This document shows positions 25,573-35,144 of a DNA stretch of 64,000 nucleotides, in pieces. Each line of letters begins with the position of its first letter. The stretch's first letter is position 1. The position numbers were made by a program, and so were the translations under genes. The notes under the pieces are model-generated. The model was not told the DNA's origin, ran no database searches, and was given only the letters and a program-made list of their open reading frames with translations. Source of the DNA: Emcibacter sp. SYSU 3D8 (lineage in GTDB: Bacteria > Pseudomonadota > Alphaproteobacteria > SMXS01); the NCBI RefSeq assembly GCF_039655875.1, contig NZ_JBBYXK010000003.1, positions 434,001 to 498,000 of the forward strand, given 5' to 3'.

Positions 25573-26703
25573 TCAGTCCTTCGACGCCAGCCGCAGGCGC
25601 GCGTCCGGCTCGGCGGGCAGGGGCGAGACGCCGCGGTCGTCGATCATCCTGCGAAGTGCGGAATCCGCCGAATAGGGGCTGTCGATATCGCCCAGGTTGA
25701 TCGGCGCGTCCTGTGTCACCGGCGCTCTCAGCACCTCGCCGCGCATCAGTTCGCGGCACGAGAGCTGGCCCTTGAGCAGCGGGATCGCCAGATACACGTC
25801 TTCGTCGGTCAGCACATGGCCCGCCGGCAGGTCGGCCCTGGCATAGACGCCGCGCACCAGTTCGTTGAGGTACTTGACCTCCTTCTCCGGCGGAATGCGC
25901 TTGGCGGTGCCGGGTGCGCCGCACATCTCCTGCGCCTTCTTGAATGCCTTGAACCACTGGTCGGCCTGCTCGGGCAGGGTGCAATAGGGCGATACCGGCA
26001 CGCCCTGATAGTCGATGTCCACATGGCGCTCGAAGGTCCGCGCGCCTTTGGCATAGGCCATCATCACCGAGAACTGCCAGTCGGTCTGTTCGTGGGTGGA
26101 GAAGCCGATGACGTTGTCGGGATAGCGGTTCTTCAGGAAGTCGATCTGGTTCAGCTCGATCTCGGAATCGTGGGACGGGTAGATCGATACGCAATGATTG
26201 AGCGCGAAGGGGATGCCGCGCCGGTTGAAGAAGGTGATCAGGTCGTCCATGTCGCGCAGCGACGAGCCGCCGGTCGAGGCGATCACCGGCTTGCGGGTCG
26301 CGGCGATCTTCTCGATCAGGATCCAGTCGCGGATGTCCGAACTCGCCAGCTTGAGGATGTCGACGCCGAACTCCACCGCCTTGTCCACCGAGGTCTCGTC
26401 GAACGGCGTCACCATGCTCAGCATGCTCTGGGCGCGCACCGCCTTGACCATGGCGCGCAGCGAGTCCCAAGGCATCTGGGTGGCGACGGTCTTCTTGATG
26501 TAGCGGACGTCCTCGCGCTGGCGGTGGTCCTTGTGCACGAAGCTGTCGACGTCGCGGAATTGCAGCTTGATCGACGCGCGGACATTATTGAAGCGCACCA
26601 CCTGGCCGAAGTCGCCGATGATCTTCAGGCCCCGCTCGAGCGACCCCCAATGGTTATTGGCAAGTTCGAGGACGAACAGGTCCTCGAATATCGCATTCTT
26701 CAT
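25573..26703 (-). CDS. N-acetylneuraminate synthase-family protein (NeuB-like) with SAF domain
   Basis: The protein has 376 residues. The NeuB TIM-barrel segments are present: ELANNHWGSLERGLKII, ILKLASSDI, STGGSS, NHCVSIYPSH, GFSTHE and FERHVDID. A C-terminal SAF/antifreeze-like domain follows (YARADLPAGHVLTDEDV). Relatives condense phosphoenolpyruvate with a 6-carbon or 9-carbon amino sugar to give sialic, legionaminic or pseudaminic acids. No CMP-sugar synthetase or UDP-sugar epimerase is visible next to it, so the exact nonulosonate is unclear. It is the first gene of the run that includes the ThDP enzyme. Confidence 0.85.
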   Translation of the reverse strand: MKNAIFEDLFVLELANNHWGSLERGLKIIGDFGQVVRFNNVRASIKLQFRDVDSFVHKDHRQREDVRYIKKTVATQMPWDSLRAMVKAVRAQSMLSMVTPFDETSVDKAVEFGVDILKLASSDIRDWILIEKIAATRKPVIASTGGSSLRDMDDLITFFNRRGIPFALNHCVSIYPSHDSEIELNQIDFLKNRYPDNVIGFSTHEQTDWQFSVMMAYAKGARTFERHVDIDYQGVPVSPYCTLPEQADQWFKAFKKAQEMCGAPGTAKRIPPEKEVKYLNELVRGVYARADLPAGHVLTDEDVYLAIPLLKGQLSCRELMRGEVLRAPVTQDAPINLGDIDSPYSADSALRRMIDDRGVSPLPAEPDARLRLASKD

Positions 26704-26957
26704 GCGCTCTCATCCTGTTGCACGTGACGGTTGCCCCGTCGCGCGCTGTTGGCCCAGCCCTTTTCAAGGCCCGCCATGATACAGAACAAACCGCGACTGG
26801 TACAACCGAATTGCCGGTTCCCGCCAGAACAGCTGGCAATGTTGATAAAATTTGAAACACGGCTCCAGTAAAGAGACATGAACAAGGCCGAGACGGACAA
26901 GAACTGGCGAGACTCCATCCCGCGCCGGCCGCTGCGAACGACATACAGATTTTCTGC

Positions 26958-28400
26958 TCAGTCCTTGACGATCAGGTGTTCGGCGGCCTCGAACAAGACG
27001 TCCCGGGTCAGTTCCGCACTTTTTCCCTCATACCGGTAGGTCGCCATGATGTGGCGGATCATGAAACCGGGATGGAACCGGGCAAGCTGCAGGTTGTACT
27101 TCGGATAGAAGCTGCGGATCAGATCATCCACCAGCTCCTGCGAATATTTCATGTTCGCGTCTTCACAGACCTCTTTGAATATCTTGATGTACTCGTCCAT
27201 CGTCGGCGGCCCGATATAATATTTGTACGGGATGCGCCGCAGCAGGGCCTCGTCCACCAGCGCCGAGGGCGGCTTGTTGGTCGAGAAGATGATCAGCCCG
27301 CCAAAGGGCACGGCGAACTTCTTGCCGGTATGCAGGGTCAGGAAGTCGATGCCGCGCTCCAGCGGAAATACCCAGCGGTTGAGGATGTCCTCGACGCGTG
27401 CTTCCTGCCGGCCCAGATCGTCGATCAGCAGCACGCCGCTCACCGCCTTCAGGTGCAAGGGCGCCTCGCTGTAGCGCAGCTGCTCGTTGTAGTTGATGTC
27501 CAGCATCTTCATGGTCAGCTCGCCGCCGGTAATGGCGATGGGCCGGTGACAGCGCAGCCAGCGTGGATCCCCGGACGGCGTGAACAGGGCCGGCATTTCC
27601 GAGGCGGCGTCCTGCGTGTCCCGGTCGGTGGAAATGGACTGATGCAGCGACGGGTCATAGATGTTGATGACCTGCGAGCCGACCGCCAGCGCATAGGGTA
27701 CATAGATATATTGCTCGAAGCTGTCGGCGATCGCCACGGCAATGGAGGTCTTGCCGTTGCCGGGCTCGCCGTAAAGCAGCAGCGAGCGGCCGGAATTGAC
27801 GGCGGGGCCGAGACGCTCGACCAGACCTGGCGGCAGTGTCAGGCGTGACAGCGACTTTTTCAGCCGCTCCGTGTCGACGCGGTCGTTGATGATGCGCTGG
27901 CGCTCGGCCTGGGCCGAGAATTGTTCCAGGGTGACAGGCGCCGGACCGGCATAGTTGGACAGTTCGAGCGCGCGAATGGCCGCGGTGCGGCCCAGTTCGC
28001 TCAGGCCATAGCGCAATTCCGACGACAGGCGGGCCTGGTCGGTGGCACCCATGGATTCCACCAACCGCCGTTCATAGGCAAGGTCCATGAGTTTGTCGAC
28101 GATGGCGAGCGGCAGCTTGATCTCGTCGGCGACGGCCCGCTTGGTCTCGCTGCCATACGAGAACATGATCTTCAGCATCAGGTCGAGCACGAAGAAACGG
28201 TTCAGGCCGGTGTCCTCGATCTTGACGACAGGCGGCACCGAATAATTGAAGAAGCTGTCCAGCCCTTCGCTCGTAATCGCGCCGATGGCCATCAGGCATT
28301 CGCCCAGCGGCTGGCCGCTGGCACGCTGGCGTTCAAGTGCAAGTTCAACGTCTTCGGGCCGGATATAGCCAGCCTTCACCAGTTCCGCGCCTAGTGCCAC
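26958..28400 (-). CDS. AAA ATPase with N-terminal MshEN-like domain
   Basis: The protein has 480 residues. Residues 1-60 (LVKAGYIRPEDVELALERQ...LGECLMAIGAIT) look like the MshEN/GspE N-terminal fold, a known c-di-GMP-binding or partner-binding module. A central helical part follows. The C-terminal AAA domain has Walker A GEPGNGKTS (about 211-218), Walker B GVLLIDDLG (D327/D328) and IIFSTNKPP as sensor 1. GTG 28400 is chosen because GAGGAG precedes it by 8 bases and family likeness starts there; the frame is open to 28562. The partner or substrate is unknown. It is divergent from a hybrid kinase gene. Confidence 0.75.
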   Translation of the reverse strand: MALGAELVKAGYIRPEDVELALERQRASGQPLGECLMAIGAITSEGLDSFFNYSVPPVVKIEDTGLNRFFVLDLMLKIMFSYGSETKRAVADEIKLPLAIVDKLMDLAYERRLVESMGATDQARLSSELRYGLSELGRTAAIRALELSNYAGPAPVTLEQFSAQAERQRIINDRVDTERLKKSLSRLTLPPGLVERLGPAVNSGRSLLLYGEPGNGKTSIAVAIADSFEQYIYVPYALAVGSQVINIYDPSLHQSISTDRDTQDAASEMPALFTPSGDPRWLRCHRPIAITGGELTMKMLDINYNEQLRYSEAPLHLKAVSGVLLIDDLGRQEARVEDILNRWVFPLERGIDFLTLHTGKKFAVPFGGLIIFSTNKPPSALVDEALLRRIPYKYYIGPPTMDEYIKIFKEVCEDANMKYSQELVDDLIRSFYPKYNLQLARFHPGFMIRHIMATYRYEGKSAELTRDVLFEAAEHLIVKD

Positions 28401-28636
28401 CCGGTGTACTCCTCGAATCCCAAACCGCCCTCGCCCTGATAATGCCACAAATGCGGCGTAGCACCCACAATAGGTGCAGAGAAACTTCCGGGGGACTGGT
28501 CTCGATGTTACGCTGTACCCGTTATGGGCGATTTGGGCGCTCCGATTGAGTAAATGCGACAAAAGCTGGCGGCGGGACGACCCCGTGCCTGACGACGCGC
28601 TGACTCGTGTCCGCCTTGCGGCGCAAGGAGGTGTCG

Positions 28637-30523
28637 ATGCTCGTCACTGAGTCCTTGGCTGGACTGGATATCGGCGGCGCCGTTGTCTGGGGCGCCACTG
28701 CCTTTGTCTCGCTTTACCTGCTGATTACGGTCCGAACCCTTCGGATCTTGTTCGGGACTATTTCGGTGGTGCTGATCGCTCTGGGCGTTGGCGTCCAGAC
28801 CGGCCTGATCGACATTCCGGGCCCCACGTCGAATATCAGCCGGGCATTTCTGGCCGCCAGCAGCATTCCCATGCTGTTCGCGATCCTGCTGGCGGTGCAG
28901 TACCGCAACAAGTCCAACATCCAGGGCCAGCAGCTGGCCGCGCTCAATGCCGACAATTCCCGCAAGAGTTTCCTGCTGACCCAGGCGATCGAAGGCCTCA
29001 GCGAAGGCCTGGTCATCATGGACGCGCGCAAGACCGTGCTCTATGCCAACCGGGCAGCCCGCCGCTACATCGATATCGGCCTGTTCCGAGACAAGTTCCT
29101 CGAGGCGGCCCGGTATGTGGACCCGCATACGGGCGCCATGCTGCCCAAGAGCAAGCGGCCGTCGACGCTCGCCCTTTCCGGAATGACGGTGCTGGAGGAG
29201 GAACTGCTCCTCGCTCTGCCGAATTCCGAACGCGAAGTCAGGCTGCTCGAATCGGCGGTGCCGCTCCATGCCGAGGACGGCAAGGTGGATGGCGCCATCC
29301 TGTGGTTCCGCGACATCACCGACGAACGGGATCTGGAGCGCAGGAACCGCGATATCGAACAGCAGCTCGCGCAGGCCCAGAAGCTGGAGGCGGTTGGCCA
29401 GTTGGCCGGCGGCATTGCCCACGACTTCAACAATTTGTTGCAGGTGATCATGGGCAACATCGACTTCCTGCTCGAGGGCAAGGAGGCCGATACATCGCCG
29501 GACACCCGGTTCCTGAAGCAGATCAAGATGGCGGGCGATCGCGGCTCGCAGCTGACCCGGCGCCTGCTCGCGTTCTCCAAGGGCCAGCCCGACAACCCCG
29601 TGTCCGTAGACCTCAACGATCTGATCCAGGGCGTCACGCCGCTTCTGGAGCGGACCCTGGGCGGCAAGGTCAAGATCGACGAGATCCTGGCCGATGGTCT
29701 GGGCAACACGGTGATCGACCCGAACGCCTTCGAGAACGCGCTGCTCAACCTGGCCGTGAATGCGCGCGACGCCATGCCCGGCGGCGGCATTCTGAGCATC
29801 ACCAGCCGCGCCGTCGCCGTCGAGGAAGGCGGCGCCGAGACGATGCCTGGCCTGGCGCCGGGCCGCTATATCGTGCTCGAGGTTCGCGACACCGGCGTGG
29901 GCATGTCCCCGGAGGTCAGGCAGCACATCTTCGAGCCGTTCTATACCACCAAGGCCCATGACGCGGGCAGCGGCCTGGGACTGGCCATGGTTTACAGCTT
30001 CGTCCAGCGCTCGGGCGGCACGATCCGGGTCGACAGCGAGCCTGGCCGCGGCACCGTCTTTACCATGTGGCTGCCAGAGGTCGAGGCCGCCGCCAAGCCG
30101 GCTGCGCAATCATCCGTCGTTGCCGCCATGCGAAAGGGTGAGGAGACCGTGCTCGTCGTCGATGATGACGACGATGTCCGCAACATGATCGTGCAGATGG
30201 TCGAGTCCATCGGTTACAAGGTTTACTCGAAGGACAACGCCGTCGAGGGCCTTCTATTCCTTCAGCGCCATCCCGAGGTGGAGATTCTGCTGACCGATGT
30301 GGTCATGCCCGGCGCCTACAATGGTCTGCAGTTCGCCGACCGTGCCATCAAGGCCAAGCCGGACCTTCGGGTCGTGATCACCACCGGCTATGCCGAGAAG
30401 TTCGACAAGGAACTCTCGGGCATGGGCGATCACGCCAGCGTTCTGCTGAAGCCCTTTACCAAGGACGACCTGGCGGCCACGGTTGCGCGCCAGACACCGC
30501 GCGCTCAAGCCCAGGTCGCCTGA
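28637..30523 (+). CDS. Hybrid sensor histidine kinase (membrane N-terminus, PAS, HisKA, HATPase, receiver)
   Basis: This 628-residue protein begins with two or three hydrophobic helices (about residues 5-90) and a PAS-like domain (LTQAIEGLSEGLVIMD...). Then come HisKA with the phospho-acceptor H262 in [12 protein letters not shown], the ATPase domain with NLAVNARDAMP (N box) and GSGLGLAMVYSF, and a receiver domain with D554 in LLTDVVMPG. ATG 28637 follows AAGGAGG. The frame extends upstream to 28607. The fused receiver suggests phosphorelay to an unlinked output protein. The gene shares its divergent intergenic region with the MshEN-AAA ATPase. Confidence 0.92.
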   Translation: MLVTESLAGLDIGGAVVWGATAFVSLYLLITVRTLRILFGTISVVLIALGVGVQTGLIDIPGPTSNISRAFLAASSIPMLFAILLAVQYRNKSNIQGQQLAALNADNSRKSFLLTQAIEGLSEGLVIMDARKTVLYANRAARRYIDIGLFRDKFLEAARYVDPHTGAMLPKSKRPSTLALSGMTVLEEELLLALPNSEREVRLLESAVPLHAEDGKVDGAILWFRDITDERDLERRNRDIEQQLAQAQKLEAVGQLAGGIAHDFNNLLQVIMGNIDFLLEGKEADTSPDTRFLKQIKMAGDRGSQLTRRLLAFSKGQPDNPVSVDLNDLIQGVTPLLERTLGGKVKIDEILADGLGNTVIDPNAFENALLNLAVNARDAMPGGGILSITSRAVAVEEGGAETMPGLAPGRYIVLEVRDTGVGMSPEVRQHIFEPFYTTKAHDAGSGLGLAMVYSFVQRSGGTIRVDSEPGRGTVFTMWLPEVEAAAKPAAQSSVVAAMRKGEETVLVVDDDDDVRNMIVQMVESIGYKVYSKDNAVEGLLFLQRHPEVEILLTDVVMPGAYNGLQFADRAIKAKPDLRVVITTGYAEKFDKELSGMGDHASVLLKPFTKDDLAATVARQTPRAQAQVA

Positions 30524-30535
30524 GCGCCGTCTCGC

Positions 30536-31585
30536 TTATCGCCGTTTCACAGTATACCAGTCCAGCGTTCGGCGGATGGCGTCCCGGGTCGGGATGCCGG
30601 CACGCAGGCCAAGTTCCCCCGCACTTCGCGTCAGGTCCGGCAGGTAGATGTCCGCCGTCGCGCCCGGCTGGGCCGCGCCGCGTATCTCGACGCCGGTATC
30701 GCCTGCCGCCGCGCTCACCAGGCGGGCCAGCTCCGCGACCGTCATCGCCTCGTCGCCGCCCACATTGTAGGGCCGGCCGCTCTTTCCCCTGACCAGAACC
30801 GTCAGCAGCCAGATGGCAAGATCGGCCCCGTACAGATAGGAGCGCACCGCCGTACCGTCGCCGGCCACCCCGATCTTGCGGCCGGCAAGGGCGTCACCGA
30901 CGAAGTTGCCCATGGCCTGCCCGCCGTCGAGCGGCAGGTAGGCGCCGGTGAAGGCAAAGCAGCGGGCGATGGCCGCCCTGAAGCCGTGCTGTTCACTGCC
31001 GGCCGCGAGCATGGTCTCCGTCATCCGCTTGGCTTCGGCATAGACCGCACGATAGACGGTGTAATCCGCCGCGCCCGCCGGTCCTTCAGCGGATGCGCCG
31101 GACGATGGCGGGTCCAGGGGGCGATAGACGGCGCCGGACGAGGTCAGCAGCACCGCCTCGGTGCCGTGCGCCGCAGCCAGATCGATGATATGGCGCGTAC
31201 CGCCAATGGCAGTTCCTATGTGCCGGCTGGCGGCGTGCCCGGCAGCACCCTCGTTGGCCGCATGGATGATATGGGTGAACCGGTGGCCGTGATCATCGAA
31301 CGATGCGACGTCGCCGGACAGGACCGTGAGATTGGGGTGGACGCCCAGGTGGCGGCCCCGTCCGGCCAGAAAACGAGGTCCATCGCGGCTGAGCATCGTT
31401 ACCCGAAGGCTCAGGTCGTGCGCCGTGCTGGCCCATAACAGGCCTTCGACAAGCCACATGCCGAAAAAGCCGGTGGCGCCGGTGACCAGGATCGATGCGC
31501 CGGCCAGCGCGCCGCGCAGCGGGCGCACACCGGCGCCGATATAGTCGAGGTCGTTCCTGAACAGGCTGAAGCCGTCGGGGATCAT
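30536..31585 (-). CDS. NAD-dependent epimerase/dehydratase (extended SDR)
   Basis: The protein has 349 residues. The NAD-binding motif TGATGFFG falls at about residues 35-42, LTSSGAVY provides the Ser/Thr strand, and the YxxxK pair reads YAEAK. A C-terminal NVGGDEAMTVAELARLV segment is usual for nucleotide-sugar epimerases and dehydratases. The start overlaps the GT22 stop by 4 bases (ATGA), so the two are one unit. It could supply a 4-keto reduction or epimerisation for the CDP-deoxysugar made upstream; that is a guess from context. It converges with the hybrid kinase gene, 12 bases apart. Confidence 0.82.
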   Translation of the reverse strand: MIPDGFSLFRNDLDYIGAGVRPLRGALAGASILVTGATGFFGMWLVEGLLWASTAHDLSLRVTMLSRDGPRFLAGRGRHLGVHPNLTVLSGDVASFDDHGHRFTHIIHAANEGAAGHAASRHIGTAIGGTRHIIDLAAAHGTEAVLLTSSGAVYRPLDPPSSGASAEGPAGAADYTVYRAVYAEAKRMTETMLAAGSEQHGFRAAIARCFAFTGAYLPLDGGQAMGNFVGDALAGRKIGVAGDGTAVRSYLYGADLAIWLLTVLVRGKSGRPYNVGGDEAMTVAELARLVSAAAGDTGVEIRGAAQPGATADIYLPDLTRSAGELGLRAGIPTRDAIRRTLDWYTVKRR

Positions 31586-33132
31586 GGCGGACCCCGGCGG
31601 TCGGGAAGATAGCGCCGCGCCGCTTCGAACTTGTACCAGATCGGGCCGGGTTCCGGCGCGGCGTCAGGGCTGCACGTTCCCGGGCGCCGCCACAGGCAAT
31701 CCTGCCGGTGCGCTTTGCCGGCGCGGTCCCTGTCGCCCGCAAAGCAGGCGGTCAGTTCATAGGACGGATCTGGAACCGCCGTGCCGCGTTCCGCCACGAT
31801 GACGTTGTAGGCGGCGGATTCTCTGGGCAGCGTTGCGGCGGTGGTGTCGTACAGCCGCATGCCGCGCGGCAGCGAAGTGTGTCCGCCGGTGGTCGTCCAG
31901 AACATCTCATAGATGCCGACCCCGCAGGCCGCCGGATCCCGCGAAATAGCGTCGAAAGCCAGCAATTGGGAACGCGCGCGGGTCCACGGAATCTTGAACA
32001 TGTCGGATGCGCCGATCGACAGCGACAATACAGACCAGCCCAGCAGCAGGGTGCAGGCAAGCGTCGCCCGCCCGCCCGTTCGCAGCTTGCGGGTCTCGAT
32101 GACACGCCCGGCGATCCAACTCGTGCCCACGCCCGCCAGCACGGCCAGCAGCGGCATTGCCGGATAGATGAAACGATATTCCTTATGCGCGACGAACGAA
32201 TGGGTGAGGAAGATGGTCAGCGCGACCAGCAGCAGCAGGGGAAGGCGGCGTGCGCCAATGCCGATGGCGGCGGCAACCAGAAGAAATCCGATCGGACCCC
32301 AGACCTGCAGCGGCATGACAAGCAGCGTGGCGAACGGGCTTACGCCCGCGCCCTTGCTGACGCCGACGACCACGTTGAGCCAGAAATTGAGCCAGATGGA
32401 CTGGAGCGGCATACCCAGCGTCACCCAGTCCAGCGCCGCCTGAACGGCCACGGGCAGTAACGCGCCCGCCAGGAATACCGCCCAGGGACGCCAGCCTCGC
32501 GTCCCGCAAATGCCGAGCGCCGCGACGGCCAGCGCGGGCGACAGGTGAAAGCGTAGGATGAACGCCACGCCGAACATCACGCCGGACCAGAACAGCCGCC
32601 GGCGCGACACCGCGGCTTCGGTGCCCGGATAGGCCAGATACAGCCCGAGCACCATGAAGTTGGCGGCAACCACTTCGGTCAGCGTGTGGTTGGACATGTA
32701 GACCAGGTCGATCCAGACCGCGCAGAAACCGGCCGCAACAAAGCCGCCTGTGCGCCGGGATACGGCCCGGCCCCAGCCATAGGCGCAGGCGACCGGTATG
32801 CAGGAAGCCGCCGCCATGAAGATGGCGATCGGCAGGTTGACCAGCCACGGTGCGTCGCCCATCAGCGCGCCCAGCCACATCAGCGCGGCGAAGAAGCCGG
32901 GCAGCAGCCACGATCTGATGCCGACATGCCATTCCCAGCTCATCAGCCCGGTGCCGAAGGCCAGCCGGTGGGCGGGTTCGGTAACCTGAAAAATCTCGTC
33001 GGGATAGACAATGTTGGGAAGCAGATAATGGACCGCCAGCCTGATGGCGAAGGCAGCAGCCATCACCATGACAAGCTCGGGAGGGACGGTCATTGACCGC
33101 CGGGGCGTCATCGCACGCCCTGCGTCCGTCAT
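31582..33132 (-). CDS. GT22-family membrane mannosyltransferase-like protein
   Basis: This 516-residue protein has about ten hydrophobic helices and the GT22 (Alg9/PIG-B) landmarks: NIVYPDEIFQ in the first loop, with the catalytic acid, and HKEYRFIYP, the family's HKExRF motif. Members transfer mannose from dolichol/polyprenyl-phosphate-mannose on the far side of the membrane. The start is uncertain: ATGs at 33132, 33111 and 33093 are all possible, none with a strong ribosome-binding site; 33132 is used. Translation is coupled to the epimerase gene downstream. Confidence 0.78.
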   Translation of the reverse strand: MTDAGRAMTPRRSMTVPPELVMVMAAAFAIRLAVHYLLPNIVYPDEIFQVTEPAHRLAFGTGLMSWEWHVGIRSWLLPGFFAALMWLGALMGDAPWLVNLPIAIFMAAASCIPVACAYGWGRAVSRRTGGFVAAGFCAVWIDLVYMSNHTLTEVVAANFMVLGLYLAYPGTEAAVSRRRLFWSGVMFGVAFILRFHLSPALAVAALGICGTRGWRPWAVFLAGALLPVAVQAALDWVTLGMPLQSIWLNFWLNVVVGVSKGAGVSPFATLLVMPLQVWGPIGFLLVAAAIGIGARRLPLLLLVALTIFLTHSFVAHKEYRFIYPAMPLLAVLAGVGTSWIAGRVIETRKLRTGGRATLACTLLLGWSVLSLSIGASDMFKIPWTRARSQLLAFDAISRDPAACGVGIYEMFWTTTGGHTSLPRGMRLYDTTAATLPRESAAYNVIVAERGTAVPDPSYELTACFAGDRDRAGKAHRQDCLWRRPGTCSPDAAPEPGPIWYKFEAARRYLPDRRGPP

Positions 33133-33266
33133 GTCGTCGTTACGGCCGCTGGCGTCGCCGAACAGTTGCAAGTCTCCAGGTCTCCGGTGAGATTGCCGCC
33201 CAGGAGCCGAGAGTAGCCATTCCCCTTCTTCCGGACAACGCCGTCGCGGCCGACCGGTTGCCGGCG

Positions 33267-33719
33267 TCAGTCGTCGGTGGTGATTCGCCGTTCGGACTTG
33301 ATGGCCTGGTAGGCCGTGTTGAGCCGCTGCGAAATCTCCGCGAGCACCTTGATCAGCGCCTGCGGCGGGTTGCGGTGAAGGAAATGGTCCGGATGGCACA
33401 CCGAGATCTGCTGATGGAAGGCGCGCTGGACAACATCCATCTCGTCGCTGCGCCGGACACCCAGCAGGAAGTAAGGATCGGTTTGCGACATGTAGTGGCT
33501 GACATTGCAGATTTCAAAAACCTGCAGCACGGCGGTCTTGGCATGCAGCGTGGTCTTGCCATCGACGTTCTCGAACGGCAGGAAGGCGCGGGCGTCGTTA
33601 AGGACGTCGGACACGCGCGTGCCCCGGCCTGCATACATGTAGCCGAACAGGCTGACACCGGTGCTCAGCTGGACTTCGACCAGGATGCGCTGTTTCTCAA
33701 CGTGTTGCTGATTCTGCAT
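33267..33719 (-). CDS. Small protein with C-terminal J domain
   Basis: This 150-residue protein has two halves. Residues 1-75 form a compact beta-rich part (RILVEVQLSTGVSLFGYMY...FLPFE) of no family I can name with confidence. Residues 82-145 look like a J domain: DPYFLLGV at its start and HPD at 109-111, the motif needed to stimulate a DnaK-type Hsp70. The usual Gly-rich and zinc regions of DnaJ are missing, so it is a type III J protein. ATG 33719 is used; the frame is open upstream to 33782. It lies 128 bases from the tadG stop, in the same direction. Confidence 0.72.
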   Translation of the reverse strand: MQNQQHVEKQRILVEVQLSTGVSLFGYMYAGRGTRVSDVLNDARAFLPFENVDGKTTLHAKTAVLQVFEICNVSHYMSQTDPYFLLGVRRSDEMDVVQRAFHQQISVCHPDHFLHRNPPQALIKVLAEISQRLNTAYQAIKSERRITTDD

Positions 33720-33846
33720 CGCCGCTCGAACTTCCAATAAAGGCAAACGGTTGACGACCCCTGATCGCCACCGAGCGAGCATCGGCCATGTAAGAACGGC
33801 AAGTCAAACTCAATAGCACGCCGTTCCGCCAATCGTGAACGAGGGA

Positions 33847-35136
33847 TCAGGTGGTGTTGTCGGGCACCAGCCGCGGCGATGTCAGGCTGGACTGGATCCG
33901 AGCAAAAATGGAGACCAGATCGGACATGTTGTTCACCGGCGAGGTGCAACTGCCGCCGCTGGCGAAGAACTTGTCATCGCTCGATGCAATCGCCTTCATG
34001 GTGTTGCAGGGCGAGATATAGGGGCTGTCCCTGTTGCATCCGCCCGAGGTGGGCGCGCTGTAGGCGACGGCATAAATCCAGGTCTTCGTCGTTGCATCGT
34101 TTTTGGCCGCCGCGGCGGCGTTCACCGCCTGCTGGCACTGATCGTCATACTTGGCGCTTCCGACCTTGCTGGAGGTCGCCCCAGCATCGCCGTCGCTGAG
34201 CAGGATGATGATCGCCTGCGTGCCGGTTGTCGCGTTGGCGAGCAGTTGCGTCTGGGCTGCGCTGATCACGTCGGCGAAATAGGTGCCCTGACCGCCTGGC
34301 GTGCCCATGCCCTGGGCGCAGCCCGAACCGCCCCCGCCGAAGGCGCGCACCAGGTTCGATCCGGTCACCAGCGTGGTCGATGCGTCGCTGGCCTTGTAGT
34401 CGTTGGACAGCGCAACGATCGAGTAGGTGGGCGAGGCGTTGTACGCGACCGAGGATGCCTCGTCGGTGCTGCAATTGTAGTGCTTGGTCTTGGTGGCGGA
34501 ACTGACGCCGGGAAATGTCATCAGCCCGACCTGATCCATCGAGGGATACATGCCCTTCAGCAATTGCTGACCGCCCAGCTTGGCGCAGGTGATGCGTGTC
34601 TGGGTCGTGCCGTTGCAATTGCCGTCATTGGTGTCCATCGAGCCGGTGGTGTCGATGATCAATATGATGTTGTAGGGTTTGGGCTGGTTGCCGGCGGCGC
34701 TCGCTGTCGCCTGGACGGTGATGTCGGCGGTGTTCTTGCCGAAGATGCGGGCAAAGAACAACGGCACCGTGGCCGTCTGCATCACGGTGATGGCATTCGC
34801 CGGCGGGGTGCCGGCGCAGGGCAGCCCGGTCGAACTCAGGCACTTCAGCAGCGGATAGCCGCTGACCATGGTGACCGTGACCCCGGGTGAGACATTCTTG
34901 TTGCCGCTGGTCGCGCTGTAGCTGTTGGCCGTGGATACGGCCGATCCCTGATAGATATTCTGCGCCCCCGCCAGGGCGGACTGGTCGGTCGCGTTCTGCA
35001 ATTGCCGCCGGACGTTGTAGATATACGAGATATCGACGACGATCGCGGTGACGCCGAGAAGGGCGATCATGGCAATGGCCACGATGATCGCTACCGAGCC
35101 CTTTGTGTCGGCGCAAGCCCTACGCAGGAGCGACAT
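33847..35136 (-). CDS. tadG: TadG-like pilus protein with von Willebrand factor A domain
   Basis: The protein has 429 residues. An N-terminal TadE/TadG-like membrane helix with a short basic lead (KGSVAIIVAIAMIALLGVTAIVVD) is followed by a 'VRRQLQNATDQSALAGA' stretch that is typical of TadG. A vWA-like domain begins near IILIIDTTGSMD, whose DxTGS is a metal-adhesion site of the MIDAS type. Many Cys in the second half suggest disulfides in the periplasm or outside. It follows tadE by 8 bases. The role, as in other Tad systems, is a minor pseudopilin or surface-exposed assembly factor. Confidence 0.85.
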   Translation of the reverse strand: MSLLRRACADTKGSVAIIVAIAMIALLGVTAIVVDISYIYNVRRQLQNATDQSALAGAQNIYQGSAVSTANSYSATSGNKNVSPGVTVTMVSGYPLLKCLSSTGLPCAGTPPANAITVMQTATVPLFFARIFGKNTADITVQATASAAGNQPKPYNIILIIDTTGSMDTNDGNCNGTTQTRITCAKLGGQQLLKGMYPSMDQVGLMTFPGVSSATKTKHYNCSTDEASSVAYNASPTYSIVALSNDYKASDASTTLVTGSNLVRAFGGGGSGCAQGMGTPGGQGTYFADVISAAQTQLLANATTGTQAIIILLSDGDAGATSSKVGSAKYDDQCQQAVNAAAAAKNDATTKTWIYAVAYSAPTSGGCNRDSPYISPCNTMKAIASSDDKFFASGGSCTSPVNNMSDLVSIFARIQSSLTSPRLVPDNTT

Positions 35137-35144
35137 GATCTACC

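Noticed and set aside
26878-26957. Short plus-strand frame starting MNKAETDKNWRDS upstream of the ATPase stop
   Set aside because: No ribosome-binding site, and the frame runs into the antisense of the ATPase gene; a gene is not supported.
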